A stretch of 64,000 bases of DNA from contig CP085828.1 in the NCBI GenBank assembly GCA_020809705.1, positions 868,001 to 932,000 of the forward strand, in the 5' to 3' direction. Shown here piece after piece: positions 35,005 through 46,720 of the stretch. The position numbers and the translations under genes were made by a program. Each line of letters opens with the position of its first letter. The stretch's first letter is position 1. The DNA comes from Calonectria ilicicola (Eukaryota > Ascomycota > Sordariomycetes > Hypocreales > Nectriaceae). Below the pieces are notes generated by a model. It ran no database searches, was not told where the DNA came from, and saw only the letters and a list, made by a program, of their open reading frames with translations.

Positions 35005-35217
35005 TATCGACTTTGAAGTGACTTGGGAATGAAAACCATTAGGGGGATGGAATGGGTGAAGATTGATGTAGCACCTTGACATGGGGCCAATAATCAATGT
35101 GCCAAATTCCCAAAAATCGCGCAGTTTGGCCTCGTTCAGTCAGTGTGTCATATTTACGTAGCTGCTTATGCAACATCAAGAAAAAGGCACAATCATCAAG
35201 TGCCTGACAAAAGCGGT

Positions 35218-35800
35218 CTAGTTTGATCCAATCCCAGTGGTGGCTCTACGCCACAAATATGCTCCATACACAGCAGCAATCCGGGCAAAGTACAATGCTC
35301 CCAGTAGATTTATGTCGAGGACAGCTGTCGAGGGAGGAACCGTGACAGTATTGAGGTCGAGAGTAGGATCGAACCAATTTTGTCCTTCTGTCACTCCAGC
35401 AATCGACAATGCATGGTCCACACGGCCATGTCTATCAAAGGCTTCTTGAAAAAGAGCAAGATTATCCTCGTGTCTTCTCACATCAACACGCCGAAAATGA
35501 ACCGTGCCCGTGGTTGGTGGCGATTCCCCGAGAAGCACTTGGATGAGTTGGAGACAGGATTCCTCATCTATGTCACCAAATACAATATGGGCTCCGACAG
35601 AGAAGAGTGATTTGACAATAGACTCTCCAACGCCATGAGCACCACCTTTTCATTTTAAATCGAGTTAGCGGAGGGAATTATATCAAATAGGGAAAGACGC
35701 AAGATTGGTTGCAAATTTGCTTTTGTATCTTACCAGTTAAGACCACAACTTGATCACGGAGGTTTGCAAAAGCATGAGGAGTGATATTATATTCAGGCAT
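35218..35800 (-). pseudogene. Truncated short-chain dehydrogenase/reductase
   Basis: The N-terminal half of an SDR survives. Exon 35734-35800 (MPEYNITPHAFANLRDQVVV..) joins exon 35218-35645 across an 88-nt intron and gives the cofactor motif TGGAHGVGE. The frame continues through VFGDIDEESC and ALSIAGVTEG (NAG-like) to LLGALYFARIAAVY. There it runs into unrelated residues and stops at 35218. The SDR catalytic Ser, YxxxK and the whole C-terminal half are missing, and no continuation is seen downstream. Full-length relatives are about 290 residues, against about 164 here. It could instead be a short expressed remnant, but loss of the active site makes it non-functional as a dehydrogenase. Confidence 0.72.
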
Positions 35801-37435
35801 CGCGAACGGTCGACTCCAAGTCACACTCAATTCCAACAAAATCGAAAATAGATTGCAGGTAATACGGTCTTCCTATCTTTTTCTTTTCTAAGACAAGAAA
35901 AAGGCCAAAGTTCTTAAAAAATCTCTTTGCTACTTAATCCAAGTGCCTATTTTAAAGCTATCTCAAGATCCTAGCCCATTCGAGTTGGCCGTCGGCCGTC
36001 TCATTTGGCCAGCCAATGAGCTCACTTTCTATGATCGCGTGGGTGATATACGTGAATGGAGAAATTTCTGATCCATCTTAATGCTCCGAAATAAAAGATC
36101 GAAATCCTTCTGACTCTTCGGTCGACGTTCGAATCACGCCGGATCACAAACGCCGAGCATGTTTTTCTTTGCTTTGAGAGATTTATCACATTTAATTAAT
36201 TTTGCGATCAAATGAACCGCCTAGGTCATGTGGAAGGCAGATCCCATCGAAAGAACCCTTGAGCTCTTCATATTTTTCAGACAGATACTGCCATACCGCG
36301 CTGAGTTGATTCGATTGGTGGGTGGAGCCGTGCTCTACACAATAGTGTGCAAGCCGGCTAGGGTGCCGGGGCCAAGGCTCTACACCTCAATCGGTTCGTC
36401 GTGCCGGTCGTCGTACTTAGCTGCGCCACTCTATTCCTTTTCAACATCAAAACTTGCGTCATGATCGTATTTATGGGCCCCTAACCATTAACGCTCTATA
36501 CAGTGGAGGAAAGATGGATCGGAGGAGAGAAGCACTTCTATACGACACATCTAATATGACCACGGCCCATGACAAAGAAATTATGCCCCAAAAAAAACAG
36601 AAGAAGCAGAGGAAGCTCCTCGCAATTGGCTCATATTCCGCCACCCTCAGATGCAGCAAATACTATCTCAGGGACAACTAAAAGCGAGCCGTGCGATGAG
36701 GCCAGGTGCGAAATTGTGGGATAAAGCATTGTCAATTTTTTGATGGCAACGATGGAGAAACTCTATTTTTCAGTTTTGGAGCCAATCAACTAATTTCGTT
36801 GTGGAGAATGAAGGAATGATATCCCAGTTCGTCTGTGTCTATATACCCTCAGAAAACGAAATCGAGTCTGAAAAGGGTTTTAGCGTCGAAAGATGGTCCT
36901 AATTGACGGCAGGCGGCGATTAAAATGAACACGTCCCAGCTGGTTGGTCGCAAGCCTCATCAGCTCACCCCCAGTCAGAAGGACTTGGGTAGGCGGGGAC
37001 CGTAATTTACCACCCAAAAAAAAAAAAAAAGAGGCTGGCCCTTGTCGTGATCTCGACAGAGGTCTCAAATACGCGCGTCACTCGGCAGGCTGTTCCGCAT
37101 TGGGTCCCACTTATATGGCTTCATCCACGCTGAATGGCTACTGAATTACGCACTCTGGAGCTTGCCGCGTATGCTTGAGCCCGGTTGCTGTTGGAGACAT
37201 TCATACTGGGATTATGTGACTGTAGTTGAAATGGCTCCTTATTCCCCAAATTTATATTGGCTCTGTCATTTTGCAAATCGTTTCAATGCCTCAAATGAGC
37301 CGGTTGTCATCCAGCAGATTTCGCGTCGATTGATCTGCTAAATTCCACCCTTGACATATAATCGACCTCTATCTCCATCACTGCTTTCATTGTTTTTATT
37401 GCTCGTTCAATTTGCCGTATCATACCTCGACAGAA
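35801..37435. other. Intergenic, no gene supported
   Basis: AT-rich 1.6-kb stretch upstream of the Crh-type gene, including an A-run near 37015-37030. Short frames lack family resemblance. No inverted terminal repeats found. Confidence 0.45.
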
Positions 37436-38624
37436 ATGCATAACCCTCTTGCGCTCACTTTGGTGGCGTTCGGGTTCGTGGCAGGGATCACTGCTAGTAG
37501 CTGCAACCCGGTTAAGAGTAGTAAGTGAATTGGTTGCGCGACATGGGTCGATGCATTCGTTCAAATGAGATTCAATATTAAATATTCAAAAGCAACCTGC
37601 TCTAGTGATACTGCTCTGGATTCATCCTACTCCTATTCTTTCAGCAGCGGCGAGGACTCTGACAACTGGTCTTCCGTTGGCTCCGGCGATGTCAGCTACA
37701 CCTCTAATGGTGCCGAGTTTACTATTAGCGAAAAGGGAAATTCTCCTACCATTGCCACAAAATGGTACATATTTTTTGGACATATCGAGGTCCACATGAA
37801 GGCAGCTAATGGCACTGGTATCGTATCCTCTGTTGTCTTTCTCTCTGATGATCTGGACGAGATGTAAGTCTCGATCTCATAAAAGTCCATTAATTAACGA
37901 AAACTGATATATTCCTATGCGTTGATAGTGACTGGGAGTGGACTGGTGGCGAAAACGATGTCGTTCAGACCAACTACTTTTACCAAGGCAATGATTCTAC
38001 CGTCGGTGGAGAGTATGACACCACTGTCAGTGATTCTCAGGGAACAAGCCATAATTATACAGTAGATTGGACCGAGGAATCTTGCACCTGGTATCTCGAT
38101 GGCACTTCGATCCGCACTGCAACCTATAGCAGTGACGGCTATCCCCAAACACCCGTGAAAATCAAGCTGGGTATTTGGGCTGGTGGCGATAGCGACAACT
38201 CTCAAGGAACTATTGATTGGGCCGGCGGAGAAACTGATTACGATGATGGTCCCTTTACCATGATTGTTGAGAGCATCAAGGTCACCAACTATAACCCTGG
38301 TGAAAGTTACACATATAGTGATCAGACCGGCTCCTACGATAGCATCACTATCAATGGGGCTGACGGCGATGAGTCTTCTTTGTCTGTAAGTGACGCAATC
38401 ACCAATGTCAATGGCATAACTGCTACTATAATTTCCTACATTTAACAGCTCTAACAACGCCAAAGGCTAGCTCTGCCGCCTTAGCAACTACCACCGATTC
38501 TAGTTATCTGGCTGGTTTCACCCCCGGAGACTCAACCGCATCCTACAGCACTGCTTCTGGTTTTGGAATCTCGAGCAATTGGCTGGCCTTTTCTGTCGCT
38601 GCTATTGTCTTCGGGCAACTTTAA
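37436..38624 (+). CDS. GPI-anchored GH16 Crh-type cell-wall transglycosidase
   Basis: Enzyme that cross-links chitin to beta-glucan at the cell wall (GH16, Crh1/Utr2 family). Four exons: 37436-37520, 37593-37863, 37929-38385 and 38466-38624 (323 aa). Residues 1-20 (MHNPLALTLVAFGFVAGITA) are a signal peptide. The catalytic motif DEIDWEWTG (117-125) is created exactly by the 37864-37928 splice, with both Glu residues present. Further Crh features are WYLDGTSIRTATY and the DGPFTMIVESIKVTNYNPG segment. The last exon, joined via a CTCTAAC branch site and an AAAG acceptor, encodes a Ser/Thr-rich stretch and the hydrophobic tail WLAFSVAAIVFGQL, a typical GPI-attachment signal. No chitin-binding module is seen. 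Reading through the third intron would remove the GPI tail. Confidence 0.92.
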
Positions 38625-39048
38625 ACCAGCCTCACAAGTACTCGGTTGGATGAACATACACAGGGCACACAAACTTCCCAGAAAAAGAAACTCCAAAAGA
38701 AATATTGGAAGTAGACTGCAAAGTCGACCATAATGAAATATGTATAGATACCCCAAAACTTACCTTGATAGATGCACAAATGAGACCACGTCGAGCGAAC
38801 CATGTCTAACATGAGCAAAGACAGAAGCATAATCTTGTACATAAGCCTTCCAGTACTTGAGGATCCTTCTTGTTACACTATATATGAATATCCAACGCCA
38901 ACAGAAAAATTCAAAACAGTATAGAAATGTCTTGCAATTCCATAAATATGCGTGGGTAAAAGCGAGGAACCAAACGGCAAATCACTTGACCATCCCACAA
39001 TGTGCTACCCATGAAAGGGGCTTTGCTCTATCACCAACCAATCAAAAT
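38625..39048. other. Spacer between Crh gene and tRNA gene
   Basis: 3' flank of the Crh-type gene and upstream region of the tRNA gene. No coding sequence supported. Confidence 0.5.
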
Positions 39049-39145
39049 GGGCGAATGGTTTAGTGGTATAATACTCCCTTAGCAAGTTCTGTCCGACAGA
39101 TCCCACAATTGGGAGTGGTCCAGGGTTCGATTCCCTGTTCGTCCA
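39049..39145 (+). tRNA. tRNA-Ala (anticodon AGC) with a 25-nt intron
   Basis: Acceptor stem GGGCGAA (39049-39055) pairs with TTCGTCC (39138-39144), with discriminator A at 39145. It includes the G3-U70 wobble that marks alanine tRNAs. Anticodon stem CTCCC (39074-39078) pairs with GGGAG (39111-39115), with loop TTAGCA and anticodon AGC at 39081-39083. The T-arm is CAGGG-TTCGATT-CCCTG. A 25-nt intron (39085-39109) follows position 37, the canonical site, and contains a CTGT-CCG-ACAG hairpin. Mature length 72 nt. The D-stem is weak (one T-T mismatch). Confidence 0.86.
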
Positions 39146-39666
39146 AACTAGGTGGTTTAATCCCACCACGATCCCTTTTTGTCGGCCAATGACATACTTT
39201 TTTTTTTCGCGTATGGTTGCTTGAGTGAATCGGAGAACTTAACATTGGGGATGCAATGTCTGTTACAATATGGGTTTGAAATGCGTTCAACCAAACAATC
39301 ACAAATTATCGTTAAGGTCATGATCTGAGCCTTTGCAAGTGATTCTGCATCAAATGGAATTAACAATTGACTGTAGAAACACCCTTGCAAAATTCTTATT
39401 TGTTTAAAATGAACATTCTCCTGAGAAATCCCCTCTATTGACATCTATTCGCTGCATAAGAAAGAAAACACGGGCCAAGCCAGTCGCTGACAGACAGCAG
39501 TGGACAAAAGTAATATTGATCAACATCAAATCTGTCTCTCGGAATGTGAATCGAGCAGACTTTCGAACCGCTTTTAAGAGCCGAAGTCTAAACTTGACAA
39601 CAGATAGCAGACCCAGGTGCGCTTTCAAGAGTAAAAAACAGCAGAATGTTAATATTGAGAAGCCAC
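39146..39666. other. Intergenic, no gene supported
   Basis: AT-rich spacer. A T-run just after the tRNA (39199-39208) is likely the RNA polymerase III terminator. Short minus-strand frames here are not family-like. Confidence 0.5.
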
Positions 39667-40175
39667 TCAGCAGCTTCCGCTATTGGGGTCAGACCTAAGA
39701 AGACAACTAGATCAGCATAAAGTTGATTGTAACAGTGGATCGTGTTTTGCCACCTTGATCAATACCAAGGATTAATTACTTACATAAATCGCCAGTTGCC
39801 CTGGTAGCTCATTCCGCCTCGTGGACAACCAACAATCTCGAGACGGAGGTATTTCTTGCATGTATCAAAGTCCAGGTCGGCTCCAGTTTTGTGCCATCTT
39901 CTGACATTGAAATTGAGGCGTTTCCCACCGCCAATATCGTAGCAAGTCGAAGTTTCAGTCTTGCCATTGTAGTGGTGTACAAGCTTGTTTCGGCATGCCT
40001 TGTCAACAGCATCGATGGCCAACCCAATTTGATTCCCATAAGTCACTCCTGAAGAGTAACAGTTGCGCTTTTCTAGATCACGCTTCATTTCGGCATCCAC
40101 CGAGTTGTCAATAGTAAGCCCTGACACAGAGGCAGCAGCGATGAGGGGAATGGTGAAGAGCTTGCTGAAATGCAT
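39667..40175 (-). CDS. Small secreted cysteine-rich protein with Kex2 site
   Basis: Minus-strand exons are 39784-40175 and 39667-39694; intron 39695-39783 (GTAAGT..TTAG). The product is 139 aa. Residues 1-19 (MHFSKLFTIPLIAAASVSG) form a signal peptide. A propeptide ends at LEKR, a Kex2 processing site, so the mature chain of about 93 residues begins NCYSSGVTYG. The mature part has six Cys, allowing three disulfides; the sixth is supplied only by the short last exon, ending SDPNSGSC. This supports the splice model over reading through to a stop after WRFM. An upstream in-frame ATG at 40202 would precede the signal peptide and is less likely. I do not recognise the family for certain; effector-like, antimicrobial or killer-type roles are all possible. 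Confidence 0.75.
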
Positions 40176-41274
40176 AGTGCTAGGTAGCTTGAATATCTTC
40201 AAAAAACGGAGTGGAAGTAAAGAAGCCTTTGAGGAGCGATGATAGCTGTCTGAAGCGTGCTGTTGATATTACTTTGCAGACGGATACGGCCAGATATTTA
40301 TATTCTTGGCGAGTTATCCCTGCTGTTGCAATCTGCCTTGCCTTCATTTTTCGATGCGCAGTCTCCAAGGTCCAGACACAAATTCGACTCCATACCATAG
40401 CCCAGCTGGCCCCCAATACACAGCCTATTTTCTCTTGGCTGTTTCATCAGCCTACAATCGAATCCTTCAATCGGCATGCAGTCACGCGACCAATAGGTAG
40501 AAAGCCGTCTGTGCACCGGCACCAGCCGTCTTGGCGATGATCTTGATCGCTCAGCCACAGGTGTGCGCTTTTTTGACAGTGTTCAGTGAAGCTGAATACG
40601 AGAGCATGGCCCATAAGTCTAACCAAAACAAGACGGATGTTGCGATGTGGATTCAGTGGCTGAGATATGCATGTTTCCAACAGCTGAGAAAAAGATGCGT
40701 AATTTGCTCTCAAGGGAGCTTGGTAGTGCAAGGAAGCATCCTGCCAGCGGGCATAAGAAGCCCAATTTCCACTTTCGTGGCGCGCTATTTCACTTGTTCA
40801 ACCAATCTGCGTGGGAACTTTTGTTGCGGCTACCTATTCTCGATCAGCCCGACCAGCTTCCACACAGGACTTTCTCTACGGAAGGTGGATTTAGATCGCA
40901 GTCCTATCCAAGCAAATACCTACTCTGGATGGTAGGAGCAGTATTTTTCGGGGATGGGGTGACGGAACCTAGAGATTTCAGAAACCATCTCCTCCAGTCC
41001 ATAGGTGACTGGGTAAATGAGCGACTGCGATTCAAGACATTTTTATCTCACTCACGGGCCAGATCCTTCCTATACCCATGTCTTCCTTACCCCTGCGTTT
41101 CAATAACAAGGCTAATTCAAGGGAAAAGTTCAACCGTAAAAAGAGCCTAAAGGATGTCTCACCAACCTGTCCCCTTCATTTGATGTAGCGTATCAAAATC
41201 TTTTATTTCGTTGCATAAATATGATTCATAGATTGCCATGTACAAAAGAGATTAAATCCGAGAACGATTCCCCA
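40176..41274. other. Intergenic, no gene supported
   Basis: Upstream region of the secreted-protein gene and 3' flank of the SDR gene. Overlapping frames on both strands (40211-41150) show no family resemblance and no consistent codon bias. Confidence 0.45.
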
Positions 41275-42051
41275 TTACCGGACAGAGTTGAAGCCTCCAT
41301 TGACAGGCAACAACTGTGACGTAATGAACTTGGAGGCATCCGAGCTCAGAAATGCCATCACTGGCGCAATATCCTCAGAAGGGCTTCCAATCTTCCCTCC
41401 CAGTGGAATCATTTTGGCCATTGCTGCGTCGTGTTCCTTCATCTCCTGCTCCGAGAGTCTGGCACGATGTTCGATATACATCTCAGTCACTGCAGAAGGC
41501 AGTACAGCATTGACTCTAATGCCATACTTTCCCCATTCATGAGCCAAGGTGCGGGTCAGGGTGTGAACGGCGCCCTTAGAAGCTGCGTAATGCAAGTTGT
41601 TGGTATAGGCCATAATCGCAGCATCCGATCCCATATTAAGAATGCTCCCTCCGTTAGTTTTGAGATATTTGAAAGCAGCCTGTGCCATGAAGAGAGTGCC
41701 CTTCACGTTGGTATTGTAAATGAGATCGAAATCATCCTCAGTAATGTCTTCAGCCGGTGCCGATCTTTCAACACCGGCAACATTGTGCAAAGAGTCGAGC
41801 CCATTGAGTTCGGCCACAGCTTTATCAACAATATCAAAAGCTTCGGTTCTGTTAGCTATGTTGGCGTGAAAATATGTTGCCTTGCCCGGTCCAGCCTCCG
41901 ACGCCTCAGTGGCTACTTTCTGTCCAGCTTCATCCAGTATGTCGATGATGGCAACAATGGCTCCATTTTTCACCAAATTCCTTACATCAGCAGCTCCAAT
42001 TCCTCTCGCACCGCCAGTAACAATTACTCTTTTCCCTTCAATGCTGAACAT
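41275..42051 (-). CDS. Classical short-chain dehydrogenase/reductase
   Basis: NAD(P)-dependent oxidoreductase, 258 aa, single exon, complete. The cofactor motif TGGARGIG is at 12-19. Asp37 at the end of strand 2 (VAIIDI) suggests NAD(H) preference. The NAG motif is present as HNVAGVE (89-95). The catalytic triad is Ser142 (NMGSDAAI), Tyr155 and Lys159 (YAASKG). The C-terminal LLPVNGGFNSVR is the typical end of FabG-like SDRs. No polyketide or terpene synthase is nearby to suggest a substrate. An erythritol or other sugar-alcohol dehydrogenase is conceivable given the cluster 13 kb away, but that is speculation. Confidence 0.93.
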   Translation of the reverse strand: MFSIEGKRVIVTGGARGIGAADVRNLVKNGAIVAIIDILDEAGQKVATEASEAGPGKATYFHANIANRTEAFDIVDKAVAELNGLDSLHNVAGVERSAPAEDITEDDFDLIYNTNVKGTLFMAQAAFKYLKTNGGSILNMGSDAAIMAYTNNLHYAASKGAVHTLTRTLAHEWGKYGIRVNAVLPSAVTEMYIEHRARLSEQEMKEHDAAMAKMIPLGGKIGSPSEDIAPVMAFLSSDASKFITSQLLPVNGGFNSVR

Positions 42052-42894
42052 GGTTTCATAAGTTACCCGCTGCGAAAGAAGGGCGGACTATAGTACCCAG
42101 AGATACTGATGGAGCTTTTGATTCAATGAAGTAAGGACAAAATTTGTTAATTATTCCATTCTCAGGCGCAATAGAGGGATAGGTTGCAATTGTCAAATGG
42201 ATGGGCTTCTCACAAGTTTTATTCCGCTAGCCAACTCATTCCGAAACCCGTCTCTCAGGTGCCTCAGACACGTCATCAGAAGAAATACCATAAATTGACA
42301 AATAGCCATTCATTCCCTGTGCCGAGTGCATCGTTAGCCGTAAAGGGCCCACAGCGTCTGGAGCATGATCTTGTTGCTGGTAGGATCGCCGTGCTACAGG
42401 AAAGACGCTAGAAAGATAAAGCATTTGTCGGACAGGCTAAAGACGCAGAGTAGGCTTTTGCAACATCTTAGACGTCGCAAATATTGACACATGGAAAAAA
42501 TAGCTCATCTTAAATCTAAAAATTAACTAAAATTATTCAATTATGGCGAATTCTTGCTCCGATTTCGAGTTTCAGTATATCTGCAATTGAACCACTCACG
42601 GGCCACTCACTGGTGCCGAACAAAACACAAAAATTGCAAGAAAAGAACGTTAGGCTACTCCAAATCCTATGACTACTATTCCTAGACTCCATTGATAGTT
42701 GATAACACCTGTTATTCTGTGGAGACCAGTTGTGGCAGGCCTCAAAGGCCTCAATGCGTTGTCGCAGCCCGCCCGACAGCCAATTGAAGCCCGACCTAGC
42801 CATAAAACACATAGTTGACTGCTCTTTATTTCATAGAAAATTAAGGCTCTTTCGATCTCTCGTTATGACCCAATGACCAAAGTGTGATATATTC
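42052..42894. other. Intergenic, no gene supported
   Basis: SDR-gene promoter and downstream region of the acidic-tail orphan. Frames at 42184-42411 and 42537-42812 have no recognisable features. Confidence 0.45.
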
Positions 42895-43350
42895 TTATTT
42901 GGATTTTTTTTTTCTCTTTTCTTCTCCCTTTTCCTCTTCTTCCTCCTCTTCGGCTTCTTCATCGTCCCAGTGATCCATAGCATAGTCATACTCCTCCTTA
43001 GACCCGAACCCAAGTGCCTTGGTACGCTCAAAGTAGGGTGAGTAATCGAAAGAGTCGGAATCACCCGACGCCCAGGGATCAAGATCCCAAATTATATCCA
43101 TCATCCATGGGAGCCAGACAGGCGGAGGCGGCCATTTACGAAAGTAATCGATTCGCTGGCTTTCGTCGAGTTTTTCCTTTTCCTCCTTCCACCAGGCGCC
43201 AAATAACATTACGTGCGATTCGCCGCCGCCCATGCGCCAGCACATGTCATAGGGATGCGCGCCTGGAATGATGAACCAAGGCGGGGGAACTGATCCATAT
43301 TCCTTGATAAAATCGCGAATTTCATTCTTGATCCATTCAGGCTCGCTCAT
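42895..43350 (-). CDS. Orphan protein with acidic-then-basic C-terminal tail
   Basis: 151 aa, single exon, from MSEPEWIKNEIRDFIKEYGS. The middle is rich in Trp and Pro (PPPWFIIPGAHPYDMCWRMGG; KWPPPPVWLPWMMD). The end is a run of about ten Glu followed by a Lys-rich stretch. The codon pattern and the conserved look of the Trp/Pro core suggest a real, probably soluble, fungal-specific protein. I do not recognise a family. The Glu/Lys end could be partly a low-complexity extension. A GT-rich purine tract underlies it on the minus strand. Confidence 0.6.
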   Translation of the reverse strand: MSEPEWIKNEIRDFIKEYGSVPPPWFIIPGAHPYDMCWRMGGGESHVMLFGAWWKEEKEKLDESQRIDYFRKWPPPPVWLPWMMDIIWDLDPWASGDSDSFDYSPYFERTKALGFGSKEEYDYAMDHWDDEEAEEEEEEEKGEEKRKKKSK

Positions 43351-44200
43351 TGTTTATGCCGGTAAAATGTGCTTTGTGAACAAGTGTTGGAGGTAAATGT
43401 GCGTCCCTAGAGTGGTATCAAGCGCATCCTCAGCGACACATGAATGAGCAGGCGGCCACTTTATAGCTGCATCGTGGTTTGCTCATGTTGAGCCACATCA
43501 CTCAGCTGAATCTAGCTCTGGTGCACAGCCACCGCCTCGCTCCTTTTGTGTCTCCACAGTGCCTTCAACTAATGCCAGGCAACAAAAAAAAAAGGAAGCT
43601 CAACTCATGGAAGAAGCTGTTGAGAGAGAAGTAGTGCGGCAATGGTATTATTTCATAACAAATAAATAAAAGTTGTGCATCTTTGGTTTTCTTTGCCTCA
43701 TCCAAAATGGAGTGCATAAATGCGGGCTGTGGCGCTAAGTCATGTAGAATCGTCTTAGTCAAGCGACTTTGGTCAGTGAGAAATCGAACCGAGTCTGATG
43801 CTGCTTGCCCCTTGACCCTTGGTTTCTGATTGGTGCTACAGGTTTTGACATCTTATCAGCCCTGCCTCTTATTGCTTCTTAGTTGTTGGTTGGCTGTTCG
43901 CAGCTTGCAATAGCTAATATATTCTAATTAATAGCCGCGTTCCTGTGCACGATGCTGGGTATGGGTACTCGAGGCAGGGGGTGCTGTGGAAGGCGGCGCG
44001 TACGGCGGCGCGCGTCTGTAGCTAACGGGGCAGCAATGTGGACGTTTCTTTAAATGACTCCTGGTACTTTCGCTTCTTGACCGCTTGCGGTTAGCGTGCA
44101 TATCCTATTCTCCTTTCTAAAAGCCACCTCGACAAGAGTGCGATTTCCCCAATCCGATCCCAAAACCACAAGCCCTTTCCCACTGGCATTTGCACGTTTC
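43351..44200. other. Divergent spacer upstream of the P450 gene
   Basis: Shared upstream region of the orphan (minus) and the P450 (plus). A short frame at 43565-43762 is unconvincing. Nothing else recognised. Confidence 0.45.
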
Positions 44201-45911
44201 ATGTTCAGAATGGCGGGCACTCTGCTCCAAGCAGGTGGCCACGACTGGCTGTCCGCTCATGGGGCAATAATCCTCGGGGTCATCGTCTTGTTTCCCCTGG
44301 TTTTCCTCTTCAGGAAACTCCCGTTTGCGGGTTTCGATGCCAGGGAGCCCACTGTAGTGAAATCCCGACTCCCCCTCATTGGCCACATGATCTCACTAGC
44401 CAGAGAGAGAACGGGCTTTTACAGACGTCTGTACAAAGAAACCCGTCTACCCATCTGCACACTGCCAATCCTCAATGGGAAACTGTGCGTCGTCAACTCG
44501 CCAGATTTGATAGCTGCAGCCATGAAAAATCAAGATCTTTCATTCACTTCATTGTCAATCAGCTTTGCTAAAAACATGGTTCGTTGTCCCCATAGAGTCC
44601 CCCAGCTACCCTCTTCCAAACTAGGTGGAGCTTGTTCTCACGTAAAGGAACCTAGTTCAAACTGTCTGACAGACAGATGAATCTATATACGCAGGATGGA
44701 TTTTTAGATGCAGGGTATGACGCAATTCACACATCCTTGGCAGGGAACAACCTGAAGAACTTGATAGCCACTGGGTTGGCCGCTCTCGCTACGTCACTAA
44801 ATAAAATTGAACCCAACGCCGCTCTGGACATTTCTAATTCTTACGATTGGATCGGAGAGCTCGTGTTCCCAATTTTTATGAATACGCTATATGGCGAAAA
44901 GAACCCAGTAACTTCCAAGGAAATTCGTACTTTCCAGTAAGGCTCCACTTTGTTACCTTTCCCTTGGCATCCATCACAAACAGGATCTAACCTATAGCTT
45001 CAAATAGAGACTTTGAAAAAAGCTTTGTGATTCTAGGGCTAAATTTCGCGCCCAATATTATTGCTCGGGCGAGTGTAGCAGCTCGAGATCGACTGCAGTC
45101 CGTTGTTGCACCGTATTATCAAGCACAAGATTACGACAGGGCAGATGTATCGGCGTTCATTCGAGGGCACGCCCGGTTCCTGCGACGGTATGGCTTTTCT
45201 AACGAAGAAATTGGCCATATGGACTTTATTCTTGCCTTTGCGGCCATTACCAGCAGTATCCCGACATCGTTCTGGATGTTTGTATACATCTTCTCGCAGC
45301 CAGAATGGGTTTCGCGTCTTCGACAAGAGATTGAAGCCGTTGCTGTGATAACTGACAATGGTACAGAGGGTCGCATGGCAACACTTAGTTCGTCAAAACT
45401 GCAAACTGAATGCCCTGTCCTCACGGCATTCTGGCATGAAACGACTCGGGTCTGCGTCGATAATATTGGAAACCGTGTTGCGATGCGGGATACGATGTTG
45501 CGAGACCCTTACAGCGGTGCTGAATATCTGGTCACAAAGGGAACCAATGTCCAATGGGCTTCTTCTGTGACCCAACTGGACGAAGCCGTTTGGGGTCCTA
45601 ATGCCAATACTTTTGAGCCTACAAAATGGCTCAACATGTCCATCAAGAATCAGGCCTGCCGTAAGACCATGGTCCCATTCGGAGGCGGTAAAGTTCTTTG
45701 CCCTGGAAAATTATTTGCAGAGACGGAAATCACGAGCTTTATCAGTGGGATTGTGCTGAGCTTCGATGCCAGCGGCGTCCAGGTGCCAGAATCGAAGAAC
45801 CCGACCCCAGGAGTTCCAGTGAAGAGCCCGGCGTGGGGCGGCACCAGTGCAGCATTCAAGATGAAAAGGAGGCCGGGTTGGGAGGATGTCAAGCTGCAGT
45901 TCGCTCCCTAA
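44201..45911 (+). CDS. Cytochrome P450
   Basis: Microsomal heme monooxygenase, 507 aa. Exons are 44201-44578, 44695-44936 and 45008-45911; introns are 116 and 71 nt. The N-terminal anchor (AIILGVIVLFPLVFLF) precedes a Pro-rich hinge (RLPLIGHMISLA). The ExxR motif is present as HETTR. The heme-Cys motif is FGGGKVLCPGKLFA, with Cys at about 438. The I-helix region (IGHMDFILAFAAITSSIPTSF) lacks the common AGxDTT, as in CYP7/CYP8-like P450s, which resemble this protein overall. The first donor (GTTCGT) is not consensus, but joining ATG|GAT restores the frame. Two ATGs (44201, 44210) compete for the start. The gene lies 809 bp upstream of an Erg6-like methyltransferase in the same direction. Confidence 0.88.
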
Positions 45912-46720
45912 GCGAGTCCAGTGTTCAAGACTTGGGAGGAAGAAGTCGGGAGGATTTCGGGTTGCAGTGAGCGGTCAGTCCCCCACTGCCTCAATTGGGC
46001 CGGGGATCTAGATCCCGTCGTAGTTGAGACTGTCAAACTGAGATTGATCAAATCCACCAACACGTGGAGAATTCAGGGGGTAAAACCAGACCGACCCGTG
46101 CCTTGTCGTAGATGTCCCCATAATATCTGATCTCAATTGGAACGGCCTCGGGTTCGGGAATCTGGTAGATTTGGAAATATCTGAGCACATGGGTAGAATT
46201 AACGAACCGACTGCTTTATTTGGACAAATACTCTACCGCAATCTGTATCTAATAGTGTTGCAGGAGGTCTCATCTCGCATTCGGGTCTGGGGGATGGTGG
46301 ATATGTGGGGCTCGTATTCGGCTCTGTTCAGCTATTGGGCTTGGCTTATCAAGCCGTGCAGGTGCGCAATCAGCCAGGGCTCTTGTTCGTTTTCGGATCT
46401 GGAGTTTCAGAGGCTTGCTTTCGTCTAATACGGGAGTTTTGAAGAATATGGCGCAGATAACTGGTCAATGAGAGGCTGGAGATCTCAGTTGGTAAGCGAT
46501 CGTGGGGTTGGATAGCTATAGGCTCGGATACGATGCAGTCCGGCATGCCGAGAGAATGCTGATACTTAAAGGGCTTGATGGTACTTGAAAATTCTCAGAT
46601 CATCATCAATCGCCTGCCTACTTGTCTACCTGTCTGCCTTCTCCTCAAGCCTCTTGATTTTATTAATAATTCTTGCAGTGTCACATCTTATTCAGAGCGT
46701 CAGCCCGCAAAACCTTCACA
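45912..46720. other. Intergenic between P450 and Erg6-like gene
   Basis: Promoter of the Erg6-like gene, ending in a CT-rich leader just before ATG 46721. No gene supported. Confidence 0.5.
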
